This document shows positions 1 to 12,031 of a stretch of DNA of 64,000 bases, piece after piece. Made by a program: the position numbers and the translations under genes. The notes beneath the pieces are model-generated. The model had not been told where the DNA came from and made no database searches. It saw nothing but the letters and a program-made list of their open reading frames with translations. Numbering within the stretch: position 1 is the first letter of the stretch; every line of letters begins with the position of its first letter. Origin of the DNA: Sapria himalayana (taxonomy: Eukaryota > Streptophyta > Magnoliopsida > Malpighiales > Rafflesiaceae); assembly GCA_029783825.1 (NCBI GenBank), contig JAREIK010000377.1:555830-619829 (forward strand). Direction: 5' to 3'.

Positions 1-1140
1 TATATGTGTATTCTGCCATGATTTTGTTTTTGTTGAGAAAGAGTGATAGTAATTAGAGTAAGACCACATGCAATAGTCCTATAGAAATTGAATGTGTGCT
101 TGTATTGTTTGTAAGCTATTTTAGTGAGAGTTTGGTTCTTAGGCCAATAATATGTAAGATGTAATTGGATGATTCACTCAAGGATAAGCTAGGTGGTTGG
201 TGATTGATCTATAACTACTAGTTTATTTGTAATAATCAATTAATTTGAGTATGACTAAGATGTTTGGCTAATCATTAATGTCATGCGTGCAAGAAAGTTT
301 GAGAATTAGTTATGATAATATATTTTTTAAGATATTTTACATATCTGATAGTATAGCTCAATTATTAACTTGTAAACTAATTGATTAGGGTGTGATAATT
401 TCTTATATTTATATGGATACAACTGTGTGAGATAATTAACATGGTGATGCTTGTATTGATATATTTGATTGTGTTGAGGAGGTTGGTGATTATATTCACA
501 ATGTTTTGTGCTTGTATTTGTTGGGAGAGCAGTGCACTAATTTGTGGATATAGATCTTTAGCAAGAGGACACTTCTAGTTTTCTTGGAGGTGTGTTAGAG
601 GATGATCCTAGCATCTACAAGTATGTTTAGATTTTATTCATTATATACAAGTATGAATTTTTTGTATGTTGGCAATGAGAGAGAGTGAGAGAGTTGAAAG
701 AGGTATTTCTAAAGGAAAAGAGTTGGCATTGACATGCAATTTTTGTTGGTGTTTGGGACATACTTGGGATAAGTGGTGGACTTTATTTATCTTGATTTAT
801 GAAGGATATTTTGGAATTCAAAGGTATTATAATAGATTGTTGAATATATTGAAGCTGCATTTTTTATGTGAACACCTACAAGTTATGTTAATCTCATTCT
901 AAAATATTATTCTAGATTTTTTTCCCTGGTGGACAATAATTCATTCTTGATATGTTTATGTTTGATGCTTTTTTGTTGTACCATCTCACTTAAGAATATT
1001 TTTTTATAAATTTAAGGGCTAATATTTATGTCACAAATGATTATATTTTTTGTTTTGTTGAATCTAAAATTTAAAATTTTTGATATTATTCTGGCTAAAG
1101 ATAGTGTTGTATATGCTATAGGGCATGATAATAGCAATGC
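1..1140 (+). mobile_element. Degenerate Ty1-copia gag-region relic
   Basis: The plus strand carries a short open stretch (666-902) with a zinc-knuckle-like pattern at about 735-776, reading C-N-F-C-x4-G-H-T-x-D-K-W-W. Plant copia Gag proteins have CX2CX4HX4C here, usually with GHT.DKC, so the last Cys appears changed to Trp. A basic and acidic stretch (RESERVERGISKGKE) just before it also fits the Gag linker. Stops interrupt the frame both upstream and downstream. No LTR or target duplication was found, and the element may begin before the window. Assignment rests on this one motif and could be wrong. Confidence 0.4.
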
Positions 1141-1149
1141 TGAGTTTAT

Positions 1150-3740
1150 TTCTTGATAAATTTTTTATTTGAGTTATATTATAATTTATTTGATTATAAA
1201 TAAAATTCACACAAAATAAAGTACATTATCATAATTTTAAATTCTAGTTACTGAAAGAAATTATAAGTCACAAAAATTATTCATACATCTTAGTATGCTA
1301 AGAGACGTTAAGGTGAAATTATCAAAGATAAACAAATAAATTTCTAATTATAATGATTATATATATTATACTTTGTTTGATCATAATAAGATAATTATTT
1401 TTGTATAATTTACTTGTAAGTAGTAATTAATTGAAGGGGTTATATTAGAAGTAAAATCAACACATGGATCAATCAATAAGAGTATTTAATGGGGCATAAA
1501 CCAAAAGTCTATTTTTTGTAAGAATATTAATCGTATGATTCATTGGTTACATTGATGTTTTTCATAAAATAAGTCATCTTGATATGAAGAAAAGTATTTG
1601 AGTTTGCTAATATCTTTCATCTGGAATTATGATTGAAACATAATTATTGAGTAAGATGATTATCATATTGTCTTCTCACAAAATTAAATTGTCATTTACA
1701 TACATAATTAATATAATCTTTATATTATTAGATTTCTTTCAGAAAAATAAAGGAAAAAATATATAATATATTTATGTAACTCAAATCTGTTAATTGTTTA
1801 ATAATGTTTAGCAAATTAGGTATTTAGTGATTGTTTTAGGTTATGTTGTGTCTTTTGTATGATATAAATTGCATATGATTGTGTTGCTAAATTTATGTGG
1901 CTGCTCTATATTCATTTTTTAAGGTTATCATAAAAAATATAATTTTTATGTTTAACTGGTATATTTTTTATTTGTAAGATGATATTAGTAAAATAAAAAT
2001 TCATAATGAGGTTCTTAGATGGTAAAGAAATTATATCTTGGTAATTCGCATAATGTCTTAGTGAATTCTATCATTATAAGTCTTATTTTAAGGTAATCAT
2101 CCTTCATTAAAAATATATTTTCATGAAAGTTATAATATTAATTTTCAAGTTTTTTTAAAATAAAGCATTTATATTTTTCATCATAACCTAGTATTATTAT
2201 AAATGAGATGATATCTCAAAAGAAAATTCGAATATCCTAATGCCATTAAGTATAGTAAATATAAAAAATAAAAAGAAGGAAAAATGAGAGCACACAATAT
2301 TTACTATATTGGGTGTTGAGTATAAATAACGTGTTTGGTTTGGTGAGCGATAATAATGTTGAGAATATAGTGTCTAGTTACAAGATCGGCATATTACTAA
2401 TTAGAGTTGTTAGAGTATGTCTCTTTCTTATAGGATAGATTGTAGGTCTTGGGTAGCCATTACTCTAGTTTTTTGATGCAACATGAGCTTGTATTGGAAG
2501 GATTCGTTAATCATGTTCTCATCTTGACCTAAAGGAGATTTCTTTTTTTGAGAAATCTCATTTTCTTTAGAATCAAATTGATTTATACTTGATAATAGAT
2601 TTAATAATTATATATATAACTTTCAAATAATTTATTTTACTAATTGGTGATTTAGATAGGATTATAAGTCCGAAAGAAAAAATAATGAGTCCAAGTATAA
2701 TTTATTGACTCATGACCTTTCTAAAATTTTTAAAAAATGATTTATGTTCAAAAAAAGAAATATCAGCTCTCTAAAAATCATGTTGTAATCATGACCTAAT
2801 GGAGATTCCTTTTTTAAAGAAATCTCATTTTCCATAGAATCAAATTGATTTATATATGGTAGTAGATTTAATAATTTTATATGTAGTTAACAAATGACTT
2901 TCTTTACTAATTGGTAGTTCGGATAGAATTATAAATCTGAAAGAATAAATAAAAAGTCCATGTATAATTTATTGACTCCCAATCTTTCTAAAGTTTTTAA
3001 AAAATAAGTTCTATTCAAAAAAAGAAATACTAGATTTCACTAAAAATCTTATTAGTTTCTAATAAAAAAATATTGGTATCCTCATTAGATATTGGAGTAT
3101 CTAAATAAAATATATCTTAAGTTTTTAAATACTAAATTGTCTTATTTAAAAAATATATGATCAAAAAGGATTTATACAAAGAAATAATAAAAGATAATTA
3201 TTTATTTGGTGAGATAGATTACGGTATAAATTGTGTTTTCTTAAAAATATTTTGGAATATTTTTTTTAAGTAAGAATGTTTGAAATATTTTAATTAGAGT
3301 TATGTTTTTTTTACTACCCATGTTTTGGGGGTATGCTATTGCAAGATATTTGATATATAATTTTGTGATTCATATAATAAATATTAAATTTGTATATTAT
3401 ATTTGTTAATGTGTTGTTATATTTTTAAATATTTTTATTGAATTAAATTTTTTTATTTTTTTATTAAATATTTAAAAAATATGAGGTACATATGATTTTT
3501 TATGAAAATATATATCTATATATATTGTGAGTAGTTAATAAAAGTAATCAAATATTTAAATCCTTTTCTAGTTGTATGTTTTTTAGGTTCTCATATTTGC
3601 TAGGTTTTCATATCTATGAGTGTATTAGATGATATAAGTCATTACTCATATCAAATTAACATGCAAAACAATAAATATTAATATGAATTGTAATTGATGT
3701 GTCTCATACTATTATACGAGACAATTATATTGAAACATGC
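1150..3740 (-). mobile_element. Decayed minus-strand copia body, related to the copia at 43200-48837
   Basis: This stretch can be aligned by eye, same strand, with the copia element between 43600 and 47050. Shared landmarks include the run around 2207-2235 against 45826-45856 (GAGAT.ATATCTCAAAA), the segment 1880-1990 against 45460-45590, and the segment 3570-3630 against 47010-47060 (GGTTCTCATATTTGCT). In the better copy the minus strand encodes a reverse-transcriptase D-D motif, so this copy is inferred to be minus-strand copia as well. No intact reading frame remains. It also contains a local tandem duplication at 2519-3050. Confidence 0.5.
2519..3050. repeat. 267-bp tandem duplication, two copies
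   Basis: Two similar units follow each other with a period of 267 bp. Landmarks are GACCTAA at 2526 and again at 2793, then GAGATT.CTTTTTT, AATCTCATTTTC, AGAATCAAATTGATTTATA and TAATTTATTGACTC, all in the same order. The copies differ by scattered substitutions. The homologous part of the other copia copy does not obviously show the duplication. Confidence 0.8.
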
Positions 3741-5210
3741 AAAACAATAAATGTTAGTATGTTTTGTAACACTAAATATCAGTTACAATGTAAATAGGCA
3801 TATTCACACAATTTTAAGAAAATTTAATTATATAAAAAAAGAAAATTATTTTGCTCAATTTCAAATGATGAATTCCTTAGTCTTTTGATTATAAATATAT
3901 ATATTAGTAAAAATAAAAATAAAAATAAAATTAAAATAAAATTATATAAAAAGATAATTTTCTGAAAGTAAACTAATTGAATATTTTGGAATAATTATAA
4001 TAGGATGATTAAACAAAGATCCAAGTTGGATATTGTTATAATAAATAAATTCAGAGAGTTTATCATTGATTATTATAATATTTTGAGAATAATAACAAAT
4101 AATGATTAGGAAATTATTATTAATAATATGAATATTTATTTTTATATTGATAATCAAAGAGTTTGAAGTATTAAGTACGAGTGACAACTATTAATATATG
4201 CAAGAAGAGAAGTTATTATTACAACCTTATAAAGGAGGCTTGTATACTTTTCTTTTGTAAGTATTATAATGGATAAACTTTATGAGTATCTCTTGATGAC
4301 TAATAGTTAGTTTGTTACTTTTAATATTATATAAGATTTTTAGTTTCTTTGTTTATAAATAATTTCTAGCAACTATTTTTAGCATTTCTTATTCTTTTAT
4401 AGTGTATACACTGAATTGATGCTATTATACCTTTTTATTTGTCATAATAATTTTTCTTCATGCTCAATGTATCTTCCAAGAAATCAACTCAAAGATAATC
4501 GATAACAAAAATATGATTTCTGGCAATACAATTTTTACTAATTGAAAATTTCTCAATACTTAATTTGGGTCTCCAATGTTTGAGGTTTCATGAATAAACT
4601 AAGATTAGGATTTTGATCACCCAAAAAACCTAATGTTAGAAAGATTTGAAAAATAATTTAGAGTTTGGGATAATTCTAAACTCCACATATTGCCTTCTAT
4701 AGTGCTTAACATTGTTGGAATTATGATAATGCTGTTTTTTTATGGCATCCACTCTGTTGGCATTGATACCTGTCTCACATACAAGCTGTGTGATGATGAT
4801 TATAGTGATGCACATTGATGTTTGTCTTTTTTTTATTTTTGCTTGCACTGTAGAACTCATTTATGCATGTATTGTTCCTGTACAATACACATATTTTGTT
4901 AAGGTTTTTGACATTGGTATCACTATTTAAAATTATTATAAAATGAGCAAATAGGATTGAGGCATCATATATTTAGTGCTTTCATCCAAAAGATAGTAAA
5001 AATAATGAAAAAAAGTTATAAATTGAAGCATGTTTTTTATATATTATTTTACTAAACTTATTTGTTGTAATATTGTATTTTTATATTTTAATGTTTTTGT
5101 GGTGGATTGATGGATCAAGTAGATTTTTTTAGAGATTAAATGAGATAAATTATATATTTTTTTTCATCATCAAGAGTCTCTTCAGATGCTTGATTATCAT
5201 TGATCTACTG
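3741..5210. other. AT-rich interval without recognisable gene
   Basis: No supported gene. A short direct repeat (ATGCAAAACAATAAAT) occurs at 3661 and 3737, 76 bp apart, perhaps belonging to the end of the neighbouring retrotransposon. The stretch 4640-4930 has short open frames on both strands but no protein pattern that I recognise. Confidence 0.5.
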
Positions 5211-5218
5211 ATCGTGTA
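5211..5218. repeat. Target-site duplication, left copy (ATCGTGTA)
   Basis: Perfect 8-bp match to 8765-8772, flanking the hAT at 5219-8764. Eight-base duplications are the rule for hAT elements. Confidence 0.95.
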
Positions 5219-5416
5219 TAGAGGTGTCAAACGGGCCGGCCCGGCCCGGCCCGGCCCATTTTTTAACCGTGCTCGGGCCCGTGCCGTGCCGTGCCTGGCC
5301 CGGCATGGCTCGGGGCACGGCACGCCGGCACGGTTTCTCCCGTGCCGGTTAGGTTTCACGCGGGCACGCCGCACCCGTGGGCATGACCCAGAGTCCAGAC
5401 CCTCCCGAAATAAAGC

Positions 5417-5450
5417 CCGCGGGTCGGGTCTGAATGGACCCGACCCGCGG
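5417..5450. repeat. Subterminal hairpin 1 (14-bp arms)
   Basis: CCGCGGGTCGGGTC at 5417-5430 and its exact reverse complement at 5437-5450 are separated by six bases. The same palindrome occurs in the miniature element at 31362-31399 and, eroded, in the hAT at 26321-26354, so it is a conserved element feature rather than a chance palindrome. Confidence 0.9.
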
Positions 5451-5537
5451 TCCCGACATTTTGACCCAATCCCAATGGGAAAAAAAAATTCAAATGCTGA
5501 TTGAATTTCAGCCGTTGGATTCGACTCCAACGACTAA

Positions 5538-5572
5538 GGGGCAGAATCCAACTTTTCTCATGATTCTGCCCC
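5538..5572. repeat. Subterminal hairpin 2 (11-bp arms)
   Basis: GGGGCAGAATC at 5538-5548 pairs with GATTCTGCCCC at 5562-5572. A third, smaller pairing (CGTTGGA at 5513-5519 with TCCAACG at 5526-5532) lies immediately before it. Recognisable versions occur in every BED-hAT copy whose 5' end is preserved, for example around 18850-18900, 26185-26245 and 58835-58890. Confidence 0.85.
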
Positions 5573-5699
5573 CTAATTATATATTAAAAAATCAAAAAAA
5601 TATAAAAAAATATCTTTTTTTATAAAAAATTAATATCTTTAATCTATAAATTCTACCCCCCTACCTATAACAATTATGTTTTTTAAAAACATATAACCT

Positions 5700-5943
5700 C
5701 TCAAAACTTTCTCTCTCTCACATAAACCGTGCATCTCTCTCTTGGGCCTTGGGATTTTGCATTCGGCTTGGATTTTCGTGAAACTCGATTTGAGTTTTGA
5801 ACATCAGAGCTTCCCGCGGTGCACCTTGCACGTGACTGATCTCATTGCTTTTACTGGGTAATTTATTTTACATTTTTATTTACTTTCTCTCTCTAAAGCT
5901 TCTCTCTCTAGAAAAACTTAGGAAAAAATAAAAAACATAAAAA
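5700..5943 (+). promoter_or_regulatory. CT-rich 5' leader of the hAT transposase
   Basis: Runs of CTCTCTCT at about 5708-5718, 5731-5743 and 5884-5910 precede the transposase start. Equivalent CT-rich leaders occur at 12190-12230 and 12400-12430, 19020-19060, 33297-33370, 59020-59060 and 59220-59232, and as GA-rich runs before the minus-strand copies (25845-26060 and 28260-28570). Plant promoters often have pyrimidine patches close to the transcription start, so a core-promoter or leader role is inferred, not shown. Confidence 0.4.
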
Positions 5944-8066
5944 ATGACAAATACACATGACACGTATTTAAATTTGAAAAATGAAAATGTTAGTGTTACA
6001 CAGACGTCTGCGGCTGCTGAAACTTTGGTTTCTCCAGTCGTCTCAACCCAAAGTTCTAAAAAACAAAAAACTAGGAGGGCTTCTGTAGTTTGAACTTATT
6101 TTAAAATCATAACACAAAAAAATGTTAGGGGTGAGGAACTAGAAATGACACAGTGCAAATATTTTATGAGACTTTTAACATGCAAGAGTTCATGTGGAAC
6201 TGGGCACCTTAATAGGCATGCCGAATTATGCACCAAAAAACATGGAACTTTAGATTCTAGGCAAACCCAACTTGGCACTACCTTTTATGAGACTGGATCG
6301 AGTTCAGTCTCAAAGTTTACTCCCTTCGTATACTCTAGCGAGTTGGGTAGGGACGGCATGACCAGACTCATCACATTGATAGGTCTTCTGATCAGATTTT
6401 CGGAAGATCCGAGGGTAGCGCGCATCATGCAAACTTATTTTCAGCCTTCATATCGTAGGATTCCTAGGTCCACATCTAGGAGTGACATACTAAAGATATG
6501 TAAGTTATAAAAATAAAAAATTATTAAGGAATTTATGGCATATAGTGGAGCGGTGTCCGTGATGTCTGATATATGGACAAGTCACGATGATTCTTCTTAT
6601 GCATGTCTCACGAGTTACTATGTAGATTCTAACTGGAGAATCAATAAAAAATTTTAGGATTTACTGAGATTCTTCATCCTCATGATGGCCAGGCCATTTT
6701 TGAGTGTATAATGAAAATATTTAGGGAATATAAAATTCAAAATAAAATTTTTAGTATCACATTCGATAACGCTTCTAATAATGAAGTAGTGATCAATATG
6801 TTTGTTAGGAATATTAGAGACGCACCATTAGGAGAGATTTTTCATGTCAGATGCATGTGCCACGTGATTAACCTGATTGTTCAAGCGGGTATGAAGGTGT
6901 GTTCCCCCGCGTTGGATAACATACGCAATGCACTAAAGTATATTCGTACTCCTCGCAGACAACAAGAGTTTGATACTCTCTGTTTGTCTGCGAATCTTAA
7001 GAAGAAGAAATACCAATAGGATGTGAGACATCGTTAGAATTACACGTACATGATGTTGGAATCATGTGTTGGATACGAACACGTGATATCTGACTACGTC
7101 AATAGTAAGAGTGACGAACTTATTATTGACGACACTGACTGGGCTTCATGAATTTCATTTATGAAATTCCTGAAGATATTTTATGACACGACGAACATGT
7201 GTTCGTCGGTTTATACGCCCACCACTTGCATTGCACTTTGTTGCATATGTAATATTAGTAGCATGTTTGGGAAGCATCGAGCTGACCTGACGCTTAGCCA
7301 TTTGGTTGCAGAGATGGAGACCAAGTACTTGAAGTACTGGTCCACCGTTCTATCTCTTTATTGCCTCGCTGCATGCATTGACCCTAGGGTTAAGGTGAAA
7401 GGGGTAGAAAACACCATGACTTTCATTTCCTCGTGCATGAACCTGGAAAAGCCACCTGAAGGGTTCATTCACGAGAAGTTGACTGACCTGTTCACATACT
7501 ACAATACTAGGTATGGTGGTGGTGGTAGTGAGACTGTGATTACGGACATTGATACATTGTTCAGAGATGATGATTATTCTATTCAGCTAGCGAGGGGAAA
7601 ACGTAGGGGTGGACAATCACATAGGAGCGAGCTGTCTCGGTACTTAGATACCGATTACTGCTCAATCCTATTACATTTTGATACTAAGAATCTTGATTTA
7701 TTACAGTGGTGGAAATCATATGAGTCCACCTATCCCGTGCTATCTAGGATGACACGAGATCTACTGACTCCTCTGGTGTCGAGCGTAGCATCAGAGTCTG
7801 TTTTTTCTGTTGCAGTGAACGTGATTTCGGATAGGAGATCGAGATTACGTCCAGATATGGTTGAGGCTTTGGCTTGTTTGAAGGATTGGGAGGATTCAAG
7901 GTTTAGCATCCATGATCTTGCTGGAGCTGGGACTGAGACAGACACTGCAGTCGCATCCACATTCACTACGATAGCGGATGAGTTGATTGTCAATGATGAT
8001 GATCCATATGATACTGATCTTGATGTTGCGGCTGATGATTCTCATTATATGCCGATTGACGATTGA
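5944..8066 (+). pseudogene. BED-finger hAT transposase pseudogene
   Basis: The first ATG gives MTNTHDTYLNLKNEN, closely matching the start of the copy at 59269. A stop then falls at 6091-6093, where the sister copy has Trp (TGG to TGA). After it come a BED-like finger (CKYF, GTGHLNRH, C), a SDIWTSHD motif (about 6567-6590), a TFDNASNN motif (about 6761-6784) and a C-terminal hAT dimerisation region (LDLLQWWKSYES ... SSVASESVFSVAVNVISDRRSRLRP). It ends in an acidic tail and TGA at 8066. Further stops or frame breaks lie near 6508, 6657, 7018, 7035 and 7150. A 301-codon open C-terminal part survives (7161-8066). In intact relatives the protein cuts and joins element ends in the nucleus. This copy cannot make it in one piece. 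Confidence 0.9.
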
Positions 8067-8516
8067 TGATGATCTGTTGTTTTTTTTTCGATGTTTTTTT
8101 ATTCATTGTATTTGTATGTTTTGTTTGTACGTTATGTTGAAATTTATACTTGTTTTGTTCGGACCATCGGTTTCAAATGCATGATTGGTAATTTTTCATT
8201 TGTGTTGTTTAATTTTTTTTAATTTTTATTTATACTAACATAATGTATTGATTTATTTTTTTTTACGATTTAAATTTTATTTTAAAAATTAATAACTTTA
8301 ATATATAATTAATAAATATAATAAAAGCTAAACTAATTTTAATTTGATAAAAAAAATACTTTTCTAAAATTTGTTTTTTTATTTAATTTTTATTTTTAAC
8401 ATTTTTAAAAAAATTTATATTTATTAATTAATACTCTACACTTAAGCAATACAATTTACATTATATAAATTTTTTTTATAAAAAAAACAATATTCTGCCT
8501 GTCCATACGGCCTTCA

Positions 8517-8554
8517 CCCTGCCCCTGCCCTGCCCTGCCCTGCCCTGCCCTGCC
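8517..8554. repeat. CCCTG microsatellite
   Basis: About six tandem CCCTG units in the 3' subterminal region of the hAT at 5219-8764. Confidence 0.9.
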
Positions 8555-8764
8555 TCTCTCACACTCTCAGTCTCAGGACTTGGGCTCGGCCGCTCGGGTC
8601 AGCCTCTGCCCTGGCCTGTACGGCTAGGCCGGGCCAGAGCGGGCCGGGCATGGGCACGGCACAGCCTGCCGTGCCTACGGGACGTGCCGGGCCCGCCTAG
8701 CATGGCACGGTAGCACGATCGTGCCTTTTAAAAACGGCACGGCCCGGCCTGTTTGACACCTCTA

Positions 8765-8772
8765 ATCGTGTA
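8765..8772. repeat. Target-site duplication, right copy (ATCGTGTA)
   Basis: Exact partner of 5211-5218. Confidence 0.95.
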
Positions 8773-10815
8773 TTACTAACTTGAATATTTATTATTAGAT
8801 AAGTTGATAATTTTAGAATTAATCATTAATGGGATAATTTTTATTGATTATAAGATGTGTCATTTAGTACCACATTAGAATTTTATATTCTACATATTAA
8901 TAGTATTAATAGTGATCTGTTTTTTTTTTTTTGATTTATTTAGATATTTGAGACTCTTAAAAACACACTCATGTATGGCTAGTATAATAATTAATAAAAT
9001 TAATAAAATATTTTCAGTTTATGTGTGTGGAAATATATTTTGAATATTGTTTATTTTAATAATATTTATACAAAAAATAAATCATAGCCATTAAAGACGT
9101 GCCTTAAGTGCATGTAAATTTTATTTATTTTTATACAATATTATTAAATGATAAATCATAGTTATTAAAGACGTGCCTTAAGCACAGGTACTACAATGCC
9201 CTTGCTATTGTGTCTCACCTACAACACTCACCCTTACATATTTGATTAAGATGATTAAGATATTTTTACTATATAGAAATATTTTTTGAATATTTTTGGA
9301 AGATGTGATAATAATAAATATTTTATGATCAATTAAATATAATTATTTATTTTTTTAGGTTGTATTCCATTTTAAGTTTTATATCAAGATAGATATTTTT
9401 ATTTTTTATACAAAATTTTTGGGTATTTATTTTATTTAAAATCTCTCCTCTAATTTCTAATAAAAAGAAGATTGACTCATGTTCTTAATTTTATTTTTCT
9501 TGTGTATTTTAAAACTTAAAATAAGGATACATGCTATTTATTAGGGTTGAGATATTTATTACGAGTGTAAAAATGATATTTTTTGAGGATAAAATTTTTT
9601 TTATTAGCTCGATCAAAGATGATGTTCCTTTGCATATCATATTGATAAGATTTTTTTTTTGTTTTGGTTGTTATTATTCACAGAATAATAATTTAACTTA
9701 TTCATGTACTTAATACTATCAGTACAATTAAATTTGAGAATAGTATTATATTATGACATATCTTGGTATCTTATAAAAATCAAGAATATATTGAGACCCT
9801 TGGTGGTGAGTTTGGAGGAAGGGTTTAGTAGGAGTGCCCCACAATGACATAATGTGAGAAGATGATGCACCAATTTTTGCAGCCGAGACACTTGCCACAA
9901 TTTTAAAAGGCTCAAGTTGCTCCAAGGTGCAATGTACTCTTGGAGCCTGAGATGCAAGTCACACCCAAGGCATGAACTTTAGTGAAGTGAGACATATTCT
10001 ATCTTGTATATATAATTTTATATAGTATCATCAAATTTAATAACTATTTATTTATTCTAAACATGCATATTTTTTTCTGATTTTTTGGGCTTGAAATGGT
10101 CTAAGGTGGCAGCTGACATTTATCAATTCAGGTAAAATGTAGTTGTTTTGACTTGTTTGGGAACAATTTGACAAAATCGACATTGTTTTGGCTGTTTTCT
10201 TAATCCAAACAGTGCCATTTTGGATATACAAGATGCAAACGCTTTAGCTTCATTGCTGTGGGAGAAATGAAAATGCACTTGGTGGGTCGTCTTGCCTTGT
10301 TGGATGTGCTGTCATTAAGCCTTGTTAGAAGCTCATGCCTAAGTGGTGCCTATGAGAAGTCTGGTTGCCTGTGCTTAGGCGAAGCATTGGAGTTGGCATC
10401 ACATTATTTTGTCTTTTCTTAATAGAATCAGGATTACCAATAATATATTTGAGGTAATTAGTCATTTATGATAGTGATAGACTATGTTTGATAAACTAAG
10501 TGTAAATATTTTTAATCATATATTGGATTTTATTAAGAAGCCTTTAGGTAACCATACATTGAGATGTAAGTGAGTACATTTGGTGAAACTTAGACTTGAA
10601 AGAAAAATTGATTGGCTCAAAGCTATATTGATGGCTAGGAAATTTATATAGATTTATTTAGTGAATTATAGAGATATAGTTATCAGATTATTGCTTTCTC
10701 TTGTTTTTTCTTGTAGGTAGACTATATATTAGTTGGAAGTGAGAAATTTGTTTTTTAGGGTGGTCTTGAGGTGAAAGTATTTATTTAATACTCCCTAGGT
10801 TTTATTGTTTGATGG
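8773..10815. other. Non-coding interval with small repeats
   Basis: No supported gene. A direct repeat of about 40 bp (AAATCATAG.TATTAAAGACG then GTGCCTTAAG) occurs at 9079 and 9153, period 74. Sequence at 9780-9980 and 10250-10420 is less AT-rich and contains GCCTAAG and CTTAGGCGAAGC words like those of degenerate plant repeats, but I cannot assign it to a family. Confidence 0.5.
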
Positions 10816-10823
10816 AGTGCATG
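10816..10823. repeat. Target-site duplication, left copy (AGTGCATG)
   Basis: Perfect 8-bp match to 15183-15190, flanking the hAT at 10824-15182. Confidence 0.95.
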
Positions 10824-10916
10824 TAGAGGTGTCAAATGGGCAGGCCCGGGCTGGGCCGCCATGACCCGAGTCATGGCATGATTTGTCCATGCTTGGCCCA
10901 ACACGGCACGGGAAAT

Positions 10917-10918
<2 letters not shown>

Positions 10919-10947
<29 letters not shown>

Positions 10948-10948
10948 G
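10919..10948. repeat. GTGCTC microsatellite
   Basis: Five tandem copies of the 6-bp unit GTGCTC within the GC-rich left end of the hAT. Confidence 0.9.
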
Positions 10949-11400
10949 AGCTTGTTCATGACATGCCTCATGCTGGGATTGTCACGGCATTCCTCATGTT
11001 GGGCTTGCTCACGGCATGCCTCGTGTCGTACTGTGCCGTGCGAGGTCAATCGAGCCTTGTCCTGGGCCAGACATGGTTTGGTACCGAGGCTTGTGAGCAT
11101 GGTTTTTTGAAAGAAGCCGAGAATCGCCTTGACCCAGCCAGCACGACGCCCCTACCCAAACTGATATCTCGAGGCCCGATGGATCAGAAATTTTTGTTGG
11201 GCATGATACTGCATATGTGGTCTTTTTTGACCTGAGTTTGAGTTCATTGCAATGGCCATTCCAAAAGTTAAAGCTTTTGGAATGGACCATTTGGGCCGGT
11301 TCGATAGTCGAAATGATCCTAACGATAAAAAAAGAAATTTAAATCTAAGTCGTTTGATTTCGCCTCAAATGGCTATCAGGCAGAATACGACGGCCCTAAG

Positions 11401-12031
11401 CTATGAAACATGGATATGATAATGGATAGGAGTATCCATGTGTCAGATATGTGGACACACGGATACGCTTCAGATACGTATTGAATATGTGTCCGATATG
11501 CCACGTTACGTATTGTTGATCAAATAGAGGTCAAATATGTGTTGGACATGGCTTAGACATGTATCCGACGTGGGGAGCTTGAAGCTGTGAGTCTCACGTC
11601 AATGCCAATGACAAGGTTAGGGCAAGGGGGGCTGTTGTCGAGGGGCTGCTGTTGGATTTTGATTTTGGAATGGGGGTGGGGGCTGCTGTCGGATTGTGAT
11701 TTTGCAACGAGGGGGGGTTGCTGTTGGATTTTGATCTGGGAACAGGGGGGATATTGTCAATATTTTATAATATTTATAATATTATATAAAAGATAATTAT
11801 TTTATTTTATAAAGATAATTATAAATATTATTTTATTTTATAAAATACATAATATTTATAAAGATAATTATAAATATTATTTATAAATATAATAATATTT
11901 ATAAATATAATTATTTTTATTTTATCATGTCGTGTATCAGCCGTATTCATATCTTAGTTTTTTAAATTTTATCGTGTCTTTATATCCCATCGTGTCGTAT
12001 CCCATGTCTGTATCTGTGCCCGTGCTTCTTA
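11401..12031. mobile_element. Non-autonomous Mutator-like element (family M1), nested
   Basis: It matches the element at 37977-38613 in architecture. The left end has ACACGGATACG-type words, the centre holds a G-rich stretch and a low-complexity TTTTATTTTATAAAATA block, and the right end reads CGTGTC..TATC ... GTGCTTCTTA. The flanks GGCCCTAAG (11392-11400) and AGTCTTAAG (12032-12040) agree at 6 of 9 positions and differ only by transitions, consistent with a decayed 9-bp duplication. It is inserted in the loop side of hairpin 2 of the host hAT, between GGCAGAAT and GATTTTGCCCC. It encodes no protein that I can see. Confidence 0.7.

Larger units (their letters stand above)
5219..8764 (+). mobile_element. 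Full-length BED-type hAT transposon, transposase broken
   Basis: The 3546-bp element begins TAGAGGTGTCAAACGGGCCG and ends GGCCTGTTTGACACCTCTA, a terminal inverted repeat whose first 13 bases match (one substitution before GGCC). An exact 8-bp duplication (ATCGTGTA) flanks it. Both ends are several hundred bases of GC-rich sequence full of GGCCCGGC and GGCACGGC words. Next come two subterminal hairpins, a CT-rich leader (5708-5740 and 5885-5915) and a plus-strand transposase pseudogene (5944-8066). The perfect duplication and well-matched ends mark it as one of the younger insertions here. Confidence 0.96.

Noticed and set aside
3942..4187. 81-codon Ile and Asn-rich open frame on the minus strand
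   Set aside because: Composition typical of AT-rich non-coding DNA, with no motif.
5150..5530. Arg, Pro and Gly-rich open frames on both strands at the left hAT end
   Set aside because: They lie across the terminal repeat and flanking DNA and arise from GGCCCGGC words.
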